From: an uncultured Burkholderiales bacterium
GTDB taxonomy: Bacteria; Pseudomonadota; Gammaproteobacteria; Burkholderiales; Burkholderiaceae_E
DNA length: 37,215 bases
Direction: 5' to 3'
Assembly (NCBI GenBank): GCA_903903975.1
Contig: CAIVAS010000122.1
Coordinates: 1-37,215, forward strand
The translations under genes were made by a program, and so were the position numbers. Numbering within the stretch: position 1 is the first letter of the stretch; the number at the start of each line of letters is the position of its first letter. The notes beneath the pieces were generated by a model. It made no database searches. It had not been told where the DNA came from and saw only the letters and a list, made by a program, of their open reading frames with translations. This document shows positions 1 through 7,147 of the stretch, piece by piece.

Positions 1-392
1 ATAACGCGGTGAACCGGCTTGTCATGAGCGCACATCTGGCCAAATTCCATATCTCAGTACTGCTGGCCGAAGATGGGCAGCAGGCTGTGACCGTCGGCAC
101 ATCGGGCGAGCGCTTCGATTGCATCCTGATGGATGTGCGCATGCCGCAGCTCGATGGCCTTGAAGCGACGCGCCAGATTCGGGCCTGGGAGCGACTTCAC
201 GGGCACCCGCGCTGCCCGATCATCGCTGTCACCGCAAATGCTTTTGCAGAAGATCAGCGCGAATGCGAAGCAGCCGGAATGGACGATTTCATCAGCAAGC
301 CAGTCCTGATGGCAGATCTCCAACGCGCCCTGCTGCGCTGGCTGCCCACCGCCAACATAAGCGCCTCAACTGCCACACCCGCGCAGAGTTGA
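1..392 (+). CDS. Receiver (REC) domain, C-terminal end of a hybrid histidine kinase or response regulator (5' partial)
   Basis: This is a CheY-like receiver domain that accepts a phosphoryl group from a histidine kinase. The reading frame is open to the left edge: codons before the GTG at 9 continue as N-A-V-N-R-L, the usual 'EDNxxNR' start of a receiver domain, so the acidic pocket and the true start lie outside the window. Counting from the GTG at 9, the phospho-acceptor is D42 in ILMDVRMPQLDG, the switch Thr is T75 in IIAVTANAF and the conserved Lys is K97 in ISKPV. No output domain follows and the protein ends 15-20 residues after the last helix. That pattern is typical of the C-terminal receiver of a hybrid sensor kinase, but a single-domain regulator cannot be excluded. 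Its link to the catabolic genes downstream is unknown. Confidence 0.88.
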   Translation, partial: NAVNRLVMSAHLAKFHISVLLAEDGQQAVTVGTSGERFDCILMDVRMPQLDGLEATRQIRAWERLHGHPRCPIIAVTANAFAEDQRECEAAGMDDFISKPVLMADLQRALLRWLPTANISASTATPAQS

Positions 393-396
393 GGCG
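362..396. terminator. 10-bp inverted repeat spanning the stop codon of the receiver gene
   Basis: CGCCTCAACT at 362-371 is exactly complementary to AGTTGAGGCG at 387-396, with a 15-base loop. The TGA stop of the receiver gene (390-392) lies in the 3' arm. No T-tract follows, so it is not a classical intrinsic terminator. It could be a mRNA 3'-end stabilising hairpin or part of a factor-dependent terminator. Confidence 0.4.
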
Positions 397-503
397 GGCG
401 TTGCCTGCTGAGCCACCTGCTCAAGGCAGCAGCGCATTGATTTCATCGAGGCTGGGCGTGGCGCTGATGAGTGTCATCGCCTGACTCGCGAGTGCAAAAT
501 GGA

Positions 504-532
504 TCGACAAAACGGCTGACAAAAAATACCCT
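504..532 (+). promoter_or_regulatory. Possible sigma-70-like promoter ahead of the catabolic operon (weak)
   Basis: TCGACA at 504-509 differs from the -35 consensus by one base. It is followed after 17 bases by TACCCT at 527-532, a poor -10. A perfect 10-bp palindrome ACTCGCGAGT lies at 484-493, just upstream, and could be an operator half. This is a visual match only in the 196-bp gap before the operon. Confidence 0.2.
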
Positions 533-574
533 GAGTTGCACAGCGGTGACGTTTGCCGCATTCCCTTGTCCACC

Positions 575-588
575 TTCCGGAAATTTCC
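575..588. promoter_or_regulatory. Overlapping palindromes immediately before the operon's first start codon
   Basis: TTCCGGAA (575-582) and GGAAATTTCC (579-588) are each perfectly self-complementary and overlap. The second ends on the base before the ATG at 589. They occupy the place where a ribosome binding site should be, and no clear Shine-Dalgarno sequence is otherwise visible. They may affect initiation of the first gene or be coincidental. Confidence 0.25.
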
Positions 589-972
589 ATGAACCGTGAT
601 GCTTTTGAAAATGGCCTGAAAACCCGCCGCGCAGTGCTGGGTGCTGAATATGTTGATGCCTCGATCGCAGCCGCCGATGACTTCAACATGCCGATGCAGG
701 AACTGGTCACCGAATATTGCTGGAACGAAGTCTGGAATCGTCCCGGACTCGATCGCAAGACACGAAGTCTGTTGAACCTGGCCATGCTGACCGCGCTGAA
801 TCGTCCTCATGAGCTGAAACTTCATGTGCGCGGTGCCCTCAACAACGGCGTGACCCCCGCCGAAATTCGTGAGGTGTTCCTGCAGACTGCGATCTATTGC
901 GGCGTGCCGGCCGCCATCGACAGTTTCAGAAACGCCAAGGAAGTCTTCAAGGACATGGGCACTCAGCCGTGA
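589..972 (+). CDS. Carboxymuconolactone decarboxylase family protein (PcaC-like)
   Basis: The 127-residue product matches the small single-domain CMD family in length and pattern. Gamma-carboxymuconolactone decarboxylase (PcaC) removes CO2 in the protocatechuate ortho-cleavage route. The signature run is RPGLDRKTRSLLNLAML, then RPHELKLHVRGALNNGVT (H74, H79), then the IREVFLQTAIYCGVPAA helix, all close to PcaC. The Cys pair of AhpD peroxidase-type members is absent, which favours a decarboxylase or isomerase-type role over a peroxidase. I took the ATG at 589; an upstream in-frame TTG at 553 would add 12 residues unlike the family start. It is the first gene of a plus-strand operon and its stop overlaps the next start (GTGA). 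No other pca gene is adjacent, so the substrate may not be carboxymuconolactone itself. Confidence 0.85.
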   Translation: MNRDAFENGLKTRRAVLGAEYVDASIAAADDFNMPMQELVTEYCWNEVWNRPGLDRKTRSLLNLAMLTALNRPHELKLHVRGALNNGVTPAEIREVFLQTAIYCGVPAAIDSFRNAKEVFKDMGTQP

Positions 973-1841
973 GCGAGCGCATCGCTTTCATCGGACTCGG
1001 CAAGATGGGGCAGCCGATGGCGCGTCGGCTGCTTGGCGCCGGCTACTCGGTCGCAGGTCATGACGTCAGCCCGGCGGCCGTGGCGGCGCTGTCTGGCGAG
1101 ACCGGATTTCACCCGCGCACATCAGTCCTCGAGGCGGTGCAAGGGGCGGGCGTGGTGCTGCTCATGCTGCCCGATAGTCCGGTGGTCGACGCACTGCTCT
1201 GGGAGCAAGGTCTGGCCGCGTCGCTTCAAGCGGGGCAGCTGGTGCTCGACATGGGGTCGTCGGATCCGGTTCGCTCGCGCGACAACGCGGCCCGGCTGGC
1301 GGCCTCAGGGGTGGCCTTCGTGGATGCCCCAGTCTCGGGCGGCGTCAAACGTGCGGTCGATGGCAGTCTGGCGATCATGATGGGCGGCGAGAATCAGGCC
1401 GTAGAGCGGGTGCGACCGATGCTCCACTCGATGGGAAAAACCCTGGTGCATGTCGGTACCGCCGGTGCAGGTCATGCAGTCAAGGCGCTCAACAATTATG
1501 TGTCGGCAAGCGGTCTGCTGGCAGTCTGCGAAGCGCTGACTGCAGCCGAGGCATTCGGCATCGATCCTCATAAGGTGAACCAGGTGTTCAACGCCTCCAC
1601 CGGGCGCAACAACACCACCGACGTGAAGGTCGAGGCGTTCATGCTGTCGGGTGCTTTCAACTCGGGGTTTGCGCTTGCGCTGATGCGCAAGGACCTTCAG
1701 ACAGCCCAGGCCTTCATCGAGCGCATGGGCACCCAGGGCGATTTTGCCAGGGCCTGTCTACAGGCATGGCAGCAAGCACAGAACACGCTTGATACCGGGT
1801 CTGATCACACCGCGATGTACCAGTTCATTCGCGGTCACTGA
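969..1841 (+). CDS. NAD(P)-dependent beta-hydroxyacid dehydrogenase (3-hydroxyisobutyrate dehydrogenase/tartronate semialdehyde reductase family)
   Basis: The 290-residue soluble oxidoreductase oxidises a 3-hydroxyacid or reduces the matching semialdehyde. The N-terminus is a Rossmann fold with the cofactor loop GLGKMG at residues 9-14. The family's substrate-site motif DAPVSGG follows at about residue 120. The catalytic Lys is K172 in GHAVKALNNY. The C-terminal all-helical domain is complete. The GTG at 969 starts inside the previous gene's stop (GTGA), gives the standard MxxIAFIGLGxMG beginning, and removes 24 out-of-family residues of a longer open frame. Tight coupling to the PcaC-like gene suggests the two act on neighbouring intermediates. 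Whether it is HIBADH, GarR or another member cannot be told from motifs alone. Confidence 0.9.
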   Translation: MSERIAFIGLGKMGQPMARRLLGAGYSVAGHDVSPAAVAALSGETGFHPRTSVLEAVQGAGVVLLMLPDSPVVDALLWEQGLAASLQAGQLVLDMGSSDPVRSRDNAARLAASGVAFVDAPVSGGVKRAVDGSLAIMMGGENQAVERVRPMLHSMGKTLVHVGTAGAGHAVKALNNYVSASGLLAVCEALTAAEAFGIDPHKVNQVFNASTGRNNTTDVKVEAFMLSGAFNSGFALALMRKDLQTAQAFIERMGTQGDFARACLQAWQQAQNTLDTGSDHTAMYQFIRGH

Positions 1842-1885
1842 TGAATTTTCCCGATCCTGTCCCCGCAACCGGAGCTTCCTGATTC

Positions 1886-3757
1886 ATGTCTGCACACGCT
1901 TTTCAATCGACTGTTTCAGGCAGCCCTGCGCCTGCGATCGCCGCTGCCTTTATCCGAACAGAAGGGTCGGTGACGGCGCCAGCAAGTCAGGCGCCGCTTG
2001 GCACACCTGAGGCAGCGGCTGCCGCCTCGCAATGGATCGCGGCCTTCGAATCCGCGTTGGCCCGACGCGATGCGCAAGCCGCTGCCAAGCTGTTCGTGCC
2101 CGATGGACATTGGCGCGATCTGGTCGCGTTTACTGGCACGATCACGACGGTCAGCGGACGCGCGGCGATCGCCAGCAGACTCGGGGCGTGTCTTGATACC
2201 TGCGCCCCCGAGGGGCTGCGCTGCGCTGAGGCTCGCACGCCGCCACGCTGGGTACAGCGCGCCGGGCGCGACGTGCTGGAGGCGATCATCGAATTTCGCA
2301 CCGCCAGCGGCACAGCATCGGGAGCACTGCGCGCTGTCGCGGATCCGGATGGGCCGGCCGGTATCAAAGCCTGGATACTGCTGACTGCGCTGCAAGCGCT
2401 GCATGGCGACGATCGTCGGGCACTCAGCCGGGACAAGGCACTCGACAGCAGCCGCGAATTCGGCGGTGACAACTGGCTCGATCTGCGAAATCGGGCGCGC
2501 CACTACACCGACCACGACCCTGAGGTGCTGGTCATTGGTGCCGGACAGGCGGGACTGTCGATCGCGGCGCGTCTGAGCGCCGATGGCGTCGATACGCTGG
2601 TCATCGATCGCGAGTCGCGCATCGGCGACAACTGGCGAAATCGCTATCACTCGCTGACGCTGCACAACGAAGTGCATGTGAACCACTTGCCCTTCATGCC
2701 GTTTCCGCCCACCTGGCCCACCTTCATTCCGAAGGACAAGCTGGGCAACTGGTTCGAGGCCTATGCCGACAGTCTCGAGCTGAACTGCTGGACCGGAACC
2801 GAACTGATCGCAGGCACCTGGGACCAGGATTCGCAACGGTGGTCGCTTGAACTGAAACGCGACGATGGCAGCGTAAGAACCATGCGGCCTAAGCATCTGG
2901 TCTTCGCCTGCGGCGTCAGTGCCATTCCGAAAACCCCGCAGGCGCCCGGGCTCACGGACTTTACCGGCACCGTCATGCACTCAGGCGACTATACCGACGG
3001 TCGTGCGTGGCGAGGCAAGCGCGCGCTGGTGCTGGGCACTGGCAACAGCGCTCACGACGTGGCTCAGGACCTTCATGCCCATGGGGCACAGGTCTCGATG
3101 ATCCAACGTAGCCCCACCCATGTGGTCAGCTTGCGTCAGGCGCAGCGCGTATACGCGATGTACACCGAGGGCATGCCGATTGACGATAGCGATCTGCTGG
3201 CGACCGCGATGCCCTATCCGGCCCTGATTGATGCCTACAAGGTCTTTACCGAGTTGTCGCGTCAGGTGGATCAGCCGCTGCTCGATCGCCTGGCCGCGCG
3301 AGGCTTTCGTCTGACCGCCGGCGAGGACGATACCGGCTTTCAGATGATGTATCTGCGCCGCGGTGGCGGGTATTACTTCAACGTCGGATGTTCCGATCTG
3401 ATCGCCGATGGCAAGGTCGGGCTCATCCAGTACGACGATATCGACGGCTTTGTCCCTCAGGGTCTGCGCATGAAGGACGGCACGACGATGCAGGCCGATC
3501 TGATCGTCACCGCCACCGGCTATTACAACCCGCAGGAAGTGGTGCGGCGTGCCCTGGGCGATGCCGTGGCCCAGCGGGTTGGCGAGGTATGGGGGGTTGA
3601 TCATGACGGCGAGGTGCGCAACATGTGGCGCCCCACAGGGCAACCCGGTCTGTGGTTTACCGCCGGCAGCCTGGCGCAGTGCCGGATCTACTCGCGCTAC
3701 CTGTCGCTGCAGATCCGTATGGCCGGCCTTTCTCACTTGAACGCGGAGACAGCATGA
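1886..3757 (+). CDS. Flavin-containing monooxygenase with an N-terminal NTF2/SnoaL-like domain
   Basis: This 623-residue two-domain protein probably oxygenates a small organic substrate using FAD, NADPH and O2. Residues ~45-170 look like an NTF2/SnoaL-fold domain (ALARRDAQAAAKLFVPDGHWRD start). The FAD loop GAGQAG sits near residue 218, and the FMO fingerprint FxGxxxHxxxY is intact at F359-Y369. The NADPH loop GTGNSA is at 384-389, and the late ATGYYNPQ motif is present. The segment GDNWRNRYHSLTLH resembles YUCCA-type and bacterial FMOs rather than cyclohexanone-type Baeyer-Villiger enzymes. The ATG at 1886 is preceded by CGGAGC about 13 bases away, and the gene lies 44 bp after the dehydrogenase. 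Its stop overlaps the cupin gene (ATGA). Substrate unknown; N- or S-oxygenation, decarboxylative oxygenation and Baeyer-Villiger chemistry are all possible. Confidence 0.92.
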   Translation: MSAHAFQSTVSGSPAPAIAAAFIRTEGSVTAPASQAPLGTPEAAAAASQWIAAFESALARRDAQAAAKLFVPDGHWRDLVAFTGTITTVSGRAAIASRLGACLDTCAPEGLRCAEARTPPRWVQRAGRDVLEAIIEFRTASGTASGALRAVADPDGPAGIKAWILLTALQALHGDDRRALSRDKALDSSREFGGDNWLDLRNRARHYTDHDPEVLVIGAGQAGLSIAARLSADGVDTLVIDRESRIGDNWRNRYHSLTLHNEVHVNHLPFMPFPPTWPTFIPKDKLGNWFEAYADSLELNCWTGTELIAGTWDQDSQRWSLELKRDDGSVRTMRPKHLVFACGVSAIPKTPQAPGLTDFTGTVMHSGDYTDGRAWRGKRALVLGTGNSAHDVAQDLHAHGAQVSMIQRSPTHVVSLRQAQRVYAMYTEGMPIDDSDLLATAMPYPALIDAYKVFTELSRQVDQPLLDRLAARGFRLTAGEDDTGFQMMYLRRGGGYYFNVGCSDLIADGKVGLIQYDDIDGFVPQGLRMKDGTTMQADLIVTATGYYNPQEVVRRALGDAVAQRVGEVWGVDHDGEVRNMWRPTGQPGLWFTAGSLAQCRIYSRYLSLQIRMAGLSHLNAETA

Positions 3758-4209
3758 CAGCAGCAGTGAAAGCAGGCGGCCCGGAGCATCAGTCACTGGG
3801 CCCCTTGGCCTCACGATTGATCGACACCGATGCCCTTGCCTGGCAGCAAACCCGCTTCGAAGGCATTGTATACAAGCCTTTGCTGTTTGATGCCGCCACC
3901 GGACTGGCGACATCGCTGATGCGCATGGCACCGGGATCGGTCTTGCCCGATCACGAACATGTTCTGATCGAGCAGACCTGGGTGATCGAGGGACACCTGG
4001 TCGATCGCACCGGGCCCGATGCCGGTCTGGAATGCAAGGCCGGGCAATTCATCTGGCGTCCGGCGGGGAGCCGCCACAGTGCCTGGTCTCCGAACGGCGG
4101 CTTGTTTCTCGCAATGTTTCAGATACCGAACAAATTCTATTCGGAAGACGGGAAAGTCCTGGACATGGCAGGGCATGAATGGGACGCCATCTGGGGCGCG
4201 AAGCCTTGA
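3754..4209 (+). CDS. Cupin domain protein, ChrR-type
   Basis: The 151-residue small beta-barrel protein probably binds one divalent metal. The middle contains [27 protein letters not shown], a cupin motif 1 with the HxH and downstream Glu ligands, in the arrangement seen in ChrR-like cupins. Cupin motif 2 is carried by [20 protein letters not shown] with its His. No zinc-binding anti-sigma N-terminal domain is present, so a role as a free-standing enzyme (isomerase, dioxygenase-like) or accessory protein is more likely than anti-sigma activity. The ATG at 3754 overlaps the monooxygenase stop by 4 bases, so the two are translationally coupled. It may process the unstable product of that enzyme; this is inference from position only. 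Confidence 0.82.
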   Translation: MTAAVKAGGPEHQSLGPLASRLIDTDALAWQQTRFEGIVYKPLLFDAATGLATSLMRMAPGSVLPDHEHVLIEQTWVIEGHLVDRTGPDAGLECKAGQFIWRPAGSRHSAWSPNGGLFLAMFQIPNKFYSEDGKVLDMAGHEWDAIWGAKP

Positions 4210-4232
4210 GCCAGGGCCAAACCGGACGTGTC

Positions 4233-5621
4233 ATGACTCGGGCCGAAGTGATCGACAGCATCGAGCGCCATTTCGACAGTGGTGAGTTTCTGGCGGACCT
4301 CGCACGGCGAGTGGCGTTTCGAACCGAAAGCCAGAACCCTGACCGACGCGCCGACTTACATGCCTATCTCGATAGCGAGATGCGCCCTTGCCTCGAGAAG
4401 CTCGGCTTCACGTGCGAGCTGCTTTCCAACCCGGTCGCCACCGGCGGGCCATTCCTTTTTGCCGAACGAATCGAGGATCCGGCGCTGGCAACCGTGTTCA
4501 GTTACGGCCACGGCGATGTCATTCGAGGCCAGGAGGGCAAGTGGCGCGCCGGCCTCGACCCGTGGACCGTCAAATGCGAAGGCGACCTCATCTATGGCCG
4601 CGGGACGGCCGACAACAAGGGGCAGCATTCGATCAATCTGGCCGCTCTGGCTGCAGTCGTCCAGTCGCGCGGCCGTCTGGGATTCAATCTGCGCATCCTG
4701 ATTGAAACCGGCGAGGAGACGGGTTCACCCGGACTGCGCGAACTGTGCGAAGCAAACCGCCAGCGCTTCGCCGCAGACGTTTTGATCGCTTCCGATGGCC
4801 CCCGACTGGCCGCCGCCAGACCGACTATTTTCCTTGGCACCCGGGGTGCCCTGAATTTCGACCTGATCATTGACCTGCGCGAGGGTGGCCATCATTCAGG
4901 CAATTGGGGCGGATTGTTGCGCAATCCTGGCATCGTTCTCGCGCATGCGCTGGCCTCGATCACCGACGCCAATGGCGCCATTCAGGTGCCGGAGTGGCGA
5001 CCGGCATCGCTCACGCCATCGGTACGGCGGGCACTCGATGGCCTGGAGGTCGACGCTGGCGCGGATGGGCCGGCCATCGATGCAGACTGGGGTGAACCCG
5101 GCCTGACACCGGCCGAACGCGTATACGGTTGGAGCAGCTTCGAAGTGCTGGCCTTCGTTACCGGCAACCCTGACTACCCTGTCAACGCCATACCGCCCAA
5201 GGCGAGCGCCCATTGCCAGCTGCGCTATGTGGTGGGCGTGGATTCCGCCGACATTGTTCCGGCCTTGAGACGCCACCTTGCGCGCCATGGGTTCGCAGCC
5301 GTTCAGGTGGTCCAGGCGCGTGATGGCTTTTTCGCCGCCACGCGCCTGGACCCGGATCATCCATGGGTGCACTGGACGGCGGATTCGATCGAACGCACCA
5401 CCGGCGGTAAGCCGGCCATCCTGCCCAATCTCGGCGGCTCACTGCCGAATGATATTTTCGCCGAGGTGCTCGGCCTGCCGACGGTATGGATTCCGCATTC
5501 CTACGCCGCCTGTTCGCAGCATGCGCCGGATGAGCACCTTCTCGCCTCGGTGGCGCGCGATTCACTGCGCATCATGACCGGGGTGTTCTGGGACCTGGGC
5601 GAGCCGGGCAGCAAGCCTTGA
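4233..5621 (+). CDS. M20 family metallohydrolase (dipeptidase/amidohydrolase-like)
   Basis: The 462-residue zinc hydrolase, probably binuclear, cleaves an amide or peptide-like bond. The M20 metal-site motifs are complete: H93-G-D95 in SYGHGDV, bridging D127 in [10 protein letters not shown], catalytic E161 and metal-binding E162 in [10 protein letters not shown], the SDGP Asp, and the late His in [15 protein letters not shown]. The inserted lid/dimerisation domain begins near [11 protein letters not shown]. There is no signal peptide, so it is cytoplasmic. I chose the ATG at 4233. An in-frame TTG at 4206 overlaps the cupin stop (TTGA) and is a real alternative adding nine residues. Presence in this operon suggests the substrate or an intermediate is an amide, acyl-amino acid or conjugate, or that the enzyme releases such a conjugate. 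Confidence 0.88.
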   Translation: MTRAEVIDSIERHFDSGEFLADLARRVAFRTESQNPDRRADLHAYLDSEMRPCLEKLGFTCELLSNPVATGGPFLFAERIEDPALATVFSYGHGDVIRGQEGKWRAGLDPWTVKCEGDLIYGRGTADNKGQHSINLAALAAVVQSRGRLGFNLRILIETGEETGSPGLRELCEANRQRFAADVLIASDGPRLAAARPTIFLGTRGALNFDLIIDLREGGHHSGNWGGLLRNPGIVLAHALASITDANGAIQVPEWRPASLTPSVRRALDGLEVDAGADGPAIDADWGEPGLTPAERVYGWSSFEVLAFVTGNPDYPVNAIPPKASAHCQLRYVVGVDSADIVPALRRHLARHGFAAVQVVQARDGFFAATRLDPDHPWVHWTADSIERTTGGKPAILPNLGGSLPNDIFAEVLGLPTVWIPHSYAACSQHAPDEHLLASVARDSLRIMTGVFWDLGEPGSKP

Positions 5622-5674
5622 CCGCAAGGGGCCGATCACAGCCTCAATCTGCGATTGAACACCTGGACCTGAAC

Positions 5675-6397
5675 ATGACGCTGATGACAGAACTGGCACC
5701 GACCGGCAAGCTGCGTGCAGGGATGAACCTTGGCAATACGCTGTTCACCACCAGGGATCCCGTCAGCGGCGAATTGCGCGGGGTGGCCGCAGACCTGATG
5801 CGTGAACTGGCATCCCGCCTCGGGGTGCCGGTGGATTTCGTTGTTCATGCGACGCCAGGCGAGGTGGCCGATGCTGCGGATCGGGGCACCTGGGATGTCG
5901 CCGTCCTCGCCATCGAAGCGGCGCGTGCCCGGACGATCGCGTTTTCTCCGGCGATGACTGAAATCGAAGCAAGCTATGTCGTGCACAAGGCCTCATTGCT
6001 CCGATCGGTCGGGCAGATCGACACCGCGGGAGTCCGGATATCAGCGGCTGAGAAGGCCGGATACCAGCTCTTTCTGACTCGCACGCTGCGCAACGCCACG
6101 GTGGTTCACGCGAAAGGCTTTCAAGGGTCGATCGATCTGTTCAATGAGCGACAAGCGGATGCCTTGGCAGGCTTGAAGCCGGCGCTGCTCGATGCCATGG
6201 ACAGGATTCCTGAGGGGCGCATGCTCGAAGGTCCATTCATGACGGTGAATCACGGTCTGGGTGTGCCGCTCGACCGCCCTGTGGCGGCTGAGTATGTGAA
6301 GGCGTTTGTGATGGAAATGAATGCTTCGGGCTTCGTCGCCCGCGCCATCGCTCGCAACGGCATCAAGGGGCTGGCAGCAGTGACGTCGCTGCAGTGA
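5675..6397 (+). CDS. Solute-binding protein fold (SBP family 3), apparently cytoplasmic
   Basis: The 240-residue product has the two-lobe pattern of family 3 extracellular solute-binding proteins: GKLRAGMNLGN, then GELRGVAADLMRELASRLGVPVDFV, then the DVAVLAIEAARARTIAFSPAM segment that normally closes the first lobe, and a final MNASGFVARAIARNG helix. Usual members are exported, but there is no hydrophobic signal segment from the ATG at 5675. The same holds for the in-frame TTG at 5618, which overlaps the M20 stop (TTGA). No ABC permease or ATPase lies nearby. It could therefore be a cytoplasmic binding protein, a catalytic derivative of the fold (cyclohexadienyl dehydratase is a known precedent), or an exported protein whose signal I cannot see. 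It ends the operon and converges on the RraA-type gene 43 bp away. Confidence 0.7.
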   Translation: MTLMTELAPTGKLRAGMNLGNTLFTTRDPVSGELRGVAADLMRELASRLGVPVDFVVHATPGEVADAADRGTWDVAVLAIEAARARTIAFSPAMTEIEASYVVHKASLLRSVGQIDTAGVRISAAEKAGYQLFLTRTLRNATVVHAKGFQGSIDLFNERQADALAGLKPALLDAMDRIPEGRMLEGPFMTVNHGLGVPLDRPVAAEYVKAFVMEMNASGFVARAIARNGIKGLAAVTSLQ

Positions 6398-6440
6398 CGT
6401 AGCTGATAACGCCTGACTCATCGGGGTCGACGGTGCTTTG

Positions 6441-7118
6441 TCACTGTCCTTCGATCAGACACCCCAGCCGATTCAGCGTCGTATCGATCCAGGCGGTATC
6501 AACCTGCCCGGAGGCAATCGCCGTCGCCATCGCCGCCTCAGCGGCTGCCTTCCTTTGTGCTGCGGAAAGCGCCGACTGAACATGGTCGAAGGGCACACAC
6601 AGCACGCCATCATCGTCACCGATGATCAGATCGCCCGGCTCGATGACCATTCCGTCGAGTGCGATCGGCACGTTGATTTCGCCTGGACCGTCTCTGTAAG
6701 GGCCGCGGTGGGTCACCCCTGCGGCAAAGACCGGAAAATCGCCCTCGCGCAGCGCCTTCGCATCGCGGATGGCACCATCAATCACAAAGCCGCCGAGTTT
6801 TCGCTGGATGGCCGTGCCGACCATCAGTTCGCCGATCAGCGCATTGGTCAGATCCCCTCCCGCGTCCACCACGATGATGTCGCCCGGTTCGGCCATCTGC
6901 AGCGCTTTGTGGATCATGAGATTGTCGCCAGGACGGGTCCGCACCGTCAGTGCCGGGCCGCTCATCGGGCGGCCGCTGTGCATCGGTCGCAGGCGCGCTC
7001 CGCCGGCAAACAGACGCGACATGCCATCGCTCACATTGGCAACCGGAACGCCGATGAATTGCGCCGCCAACTCGGCAGGCACCGCTCGCCTGCGCTTGAG
7101 CACTTTGAGACCGATCAT
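6441..7118 (-). CDS. RraA/HMG aldolase family protein, probable 4-carboxy-4-hydroxy-2-oxoadipate aldolase (LigK-like)
   Basis: The 225-residue product belongs to the RraA-fold class II pyruvate aldolases. Such enzymes split 4-carboxy-4-hydroxy-2-oxoadipate (CHA) or 4-hydroxy-4-methyl-2-oxoglutarate into pyruvate and an oxoacid. The active-site loop GGFVIDGAIRDA carries R118 and D119, the Arg-Asp pair of catalytic members. The pyruvate-binding loop GGDLTNALIGELM is at about 87-99. The protein is somewhat longer than the regulatory RraA of RNase E (about 160 residues), in line with the aldolases. The start at 7118 is preceded by GGAG. It lies 29 bp downstream of a LigJ-like hydratase gene, whose product would be CHA, which supports the aldolase call. 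A plain RraA-like protein of other function remains possible. Confidence 0.78.
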   Translation of the reverse strand: MIGLKVLKRRRAVPAELAAQFIGVPVANVSDGMSRLFAGGARLRPMHSGRPMSGPALTVRTRPGDNLMIHKALQMAEPGDIIVVDAGGDLTNALIGELMVGTAIQRKLGGFVIDGAIRDAKALREGDFPVFAAGVTHRGPYRDGPGEINVPIALDGMVIEPGDLIIGDDDGVLCVPFDHVQSALSAAQRKAAAEAAMATAIASGQVDTAWIDTTLNRLGCLIEGQ

Positions 7119-7147
7119 GAGGCTGCTCCGTCAAGAAGGTAATGATG

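Noticed and set aside
421-825. 134-codon minus-strand frame between the receiver gene and the PcaC-like gene
   Set aside because: Mostly antisense to the PcaC-like gene. Its tail looks vaguely protein-like, but there is no start with a ribosome site and no known family.
1916-2980. 354-codon minus-strand frame inside the monooxygenase gene
   Set aside because: Arg/Ser-rich shadow; the plus strand carries complete FAD, NADPH and FMO motifs.
2981-3931. 316-codon minus-strand frame across the monooxygenase/cupin junction
   Set aside because: No domain, and it crosses two well-supported genes.
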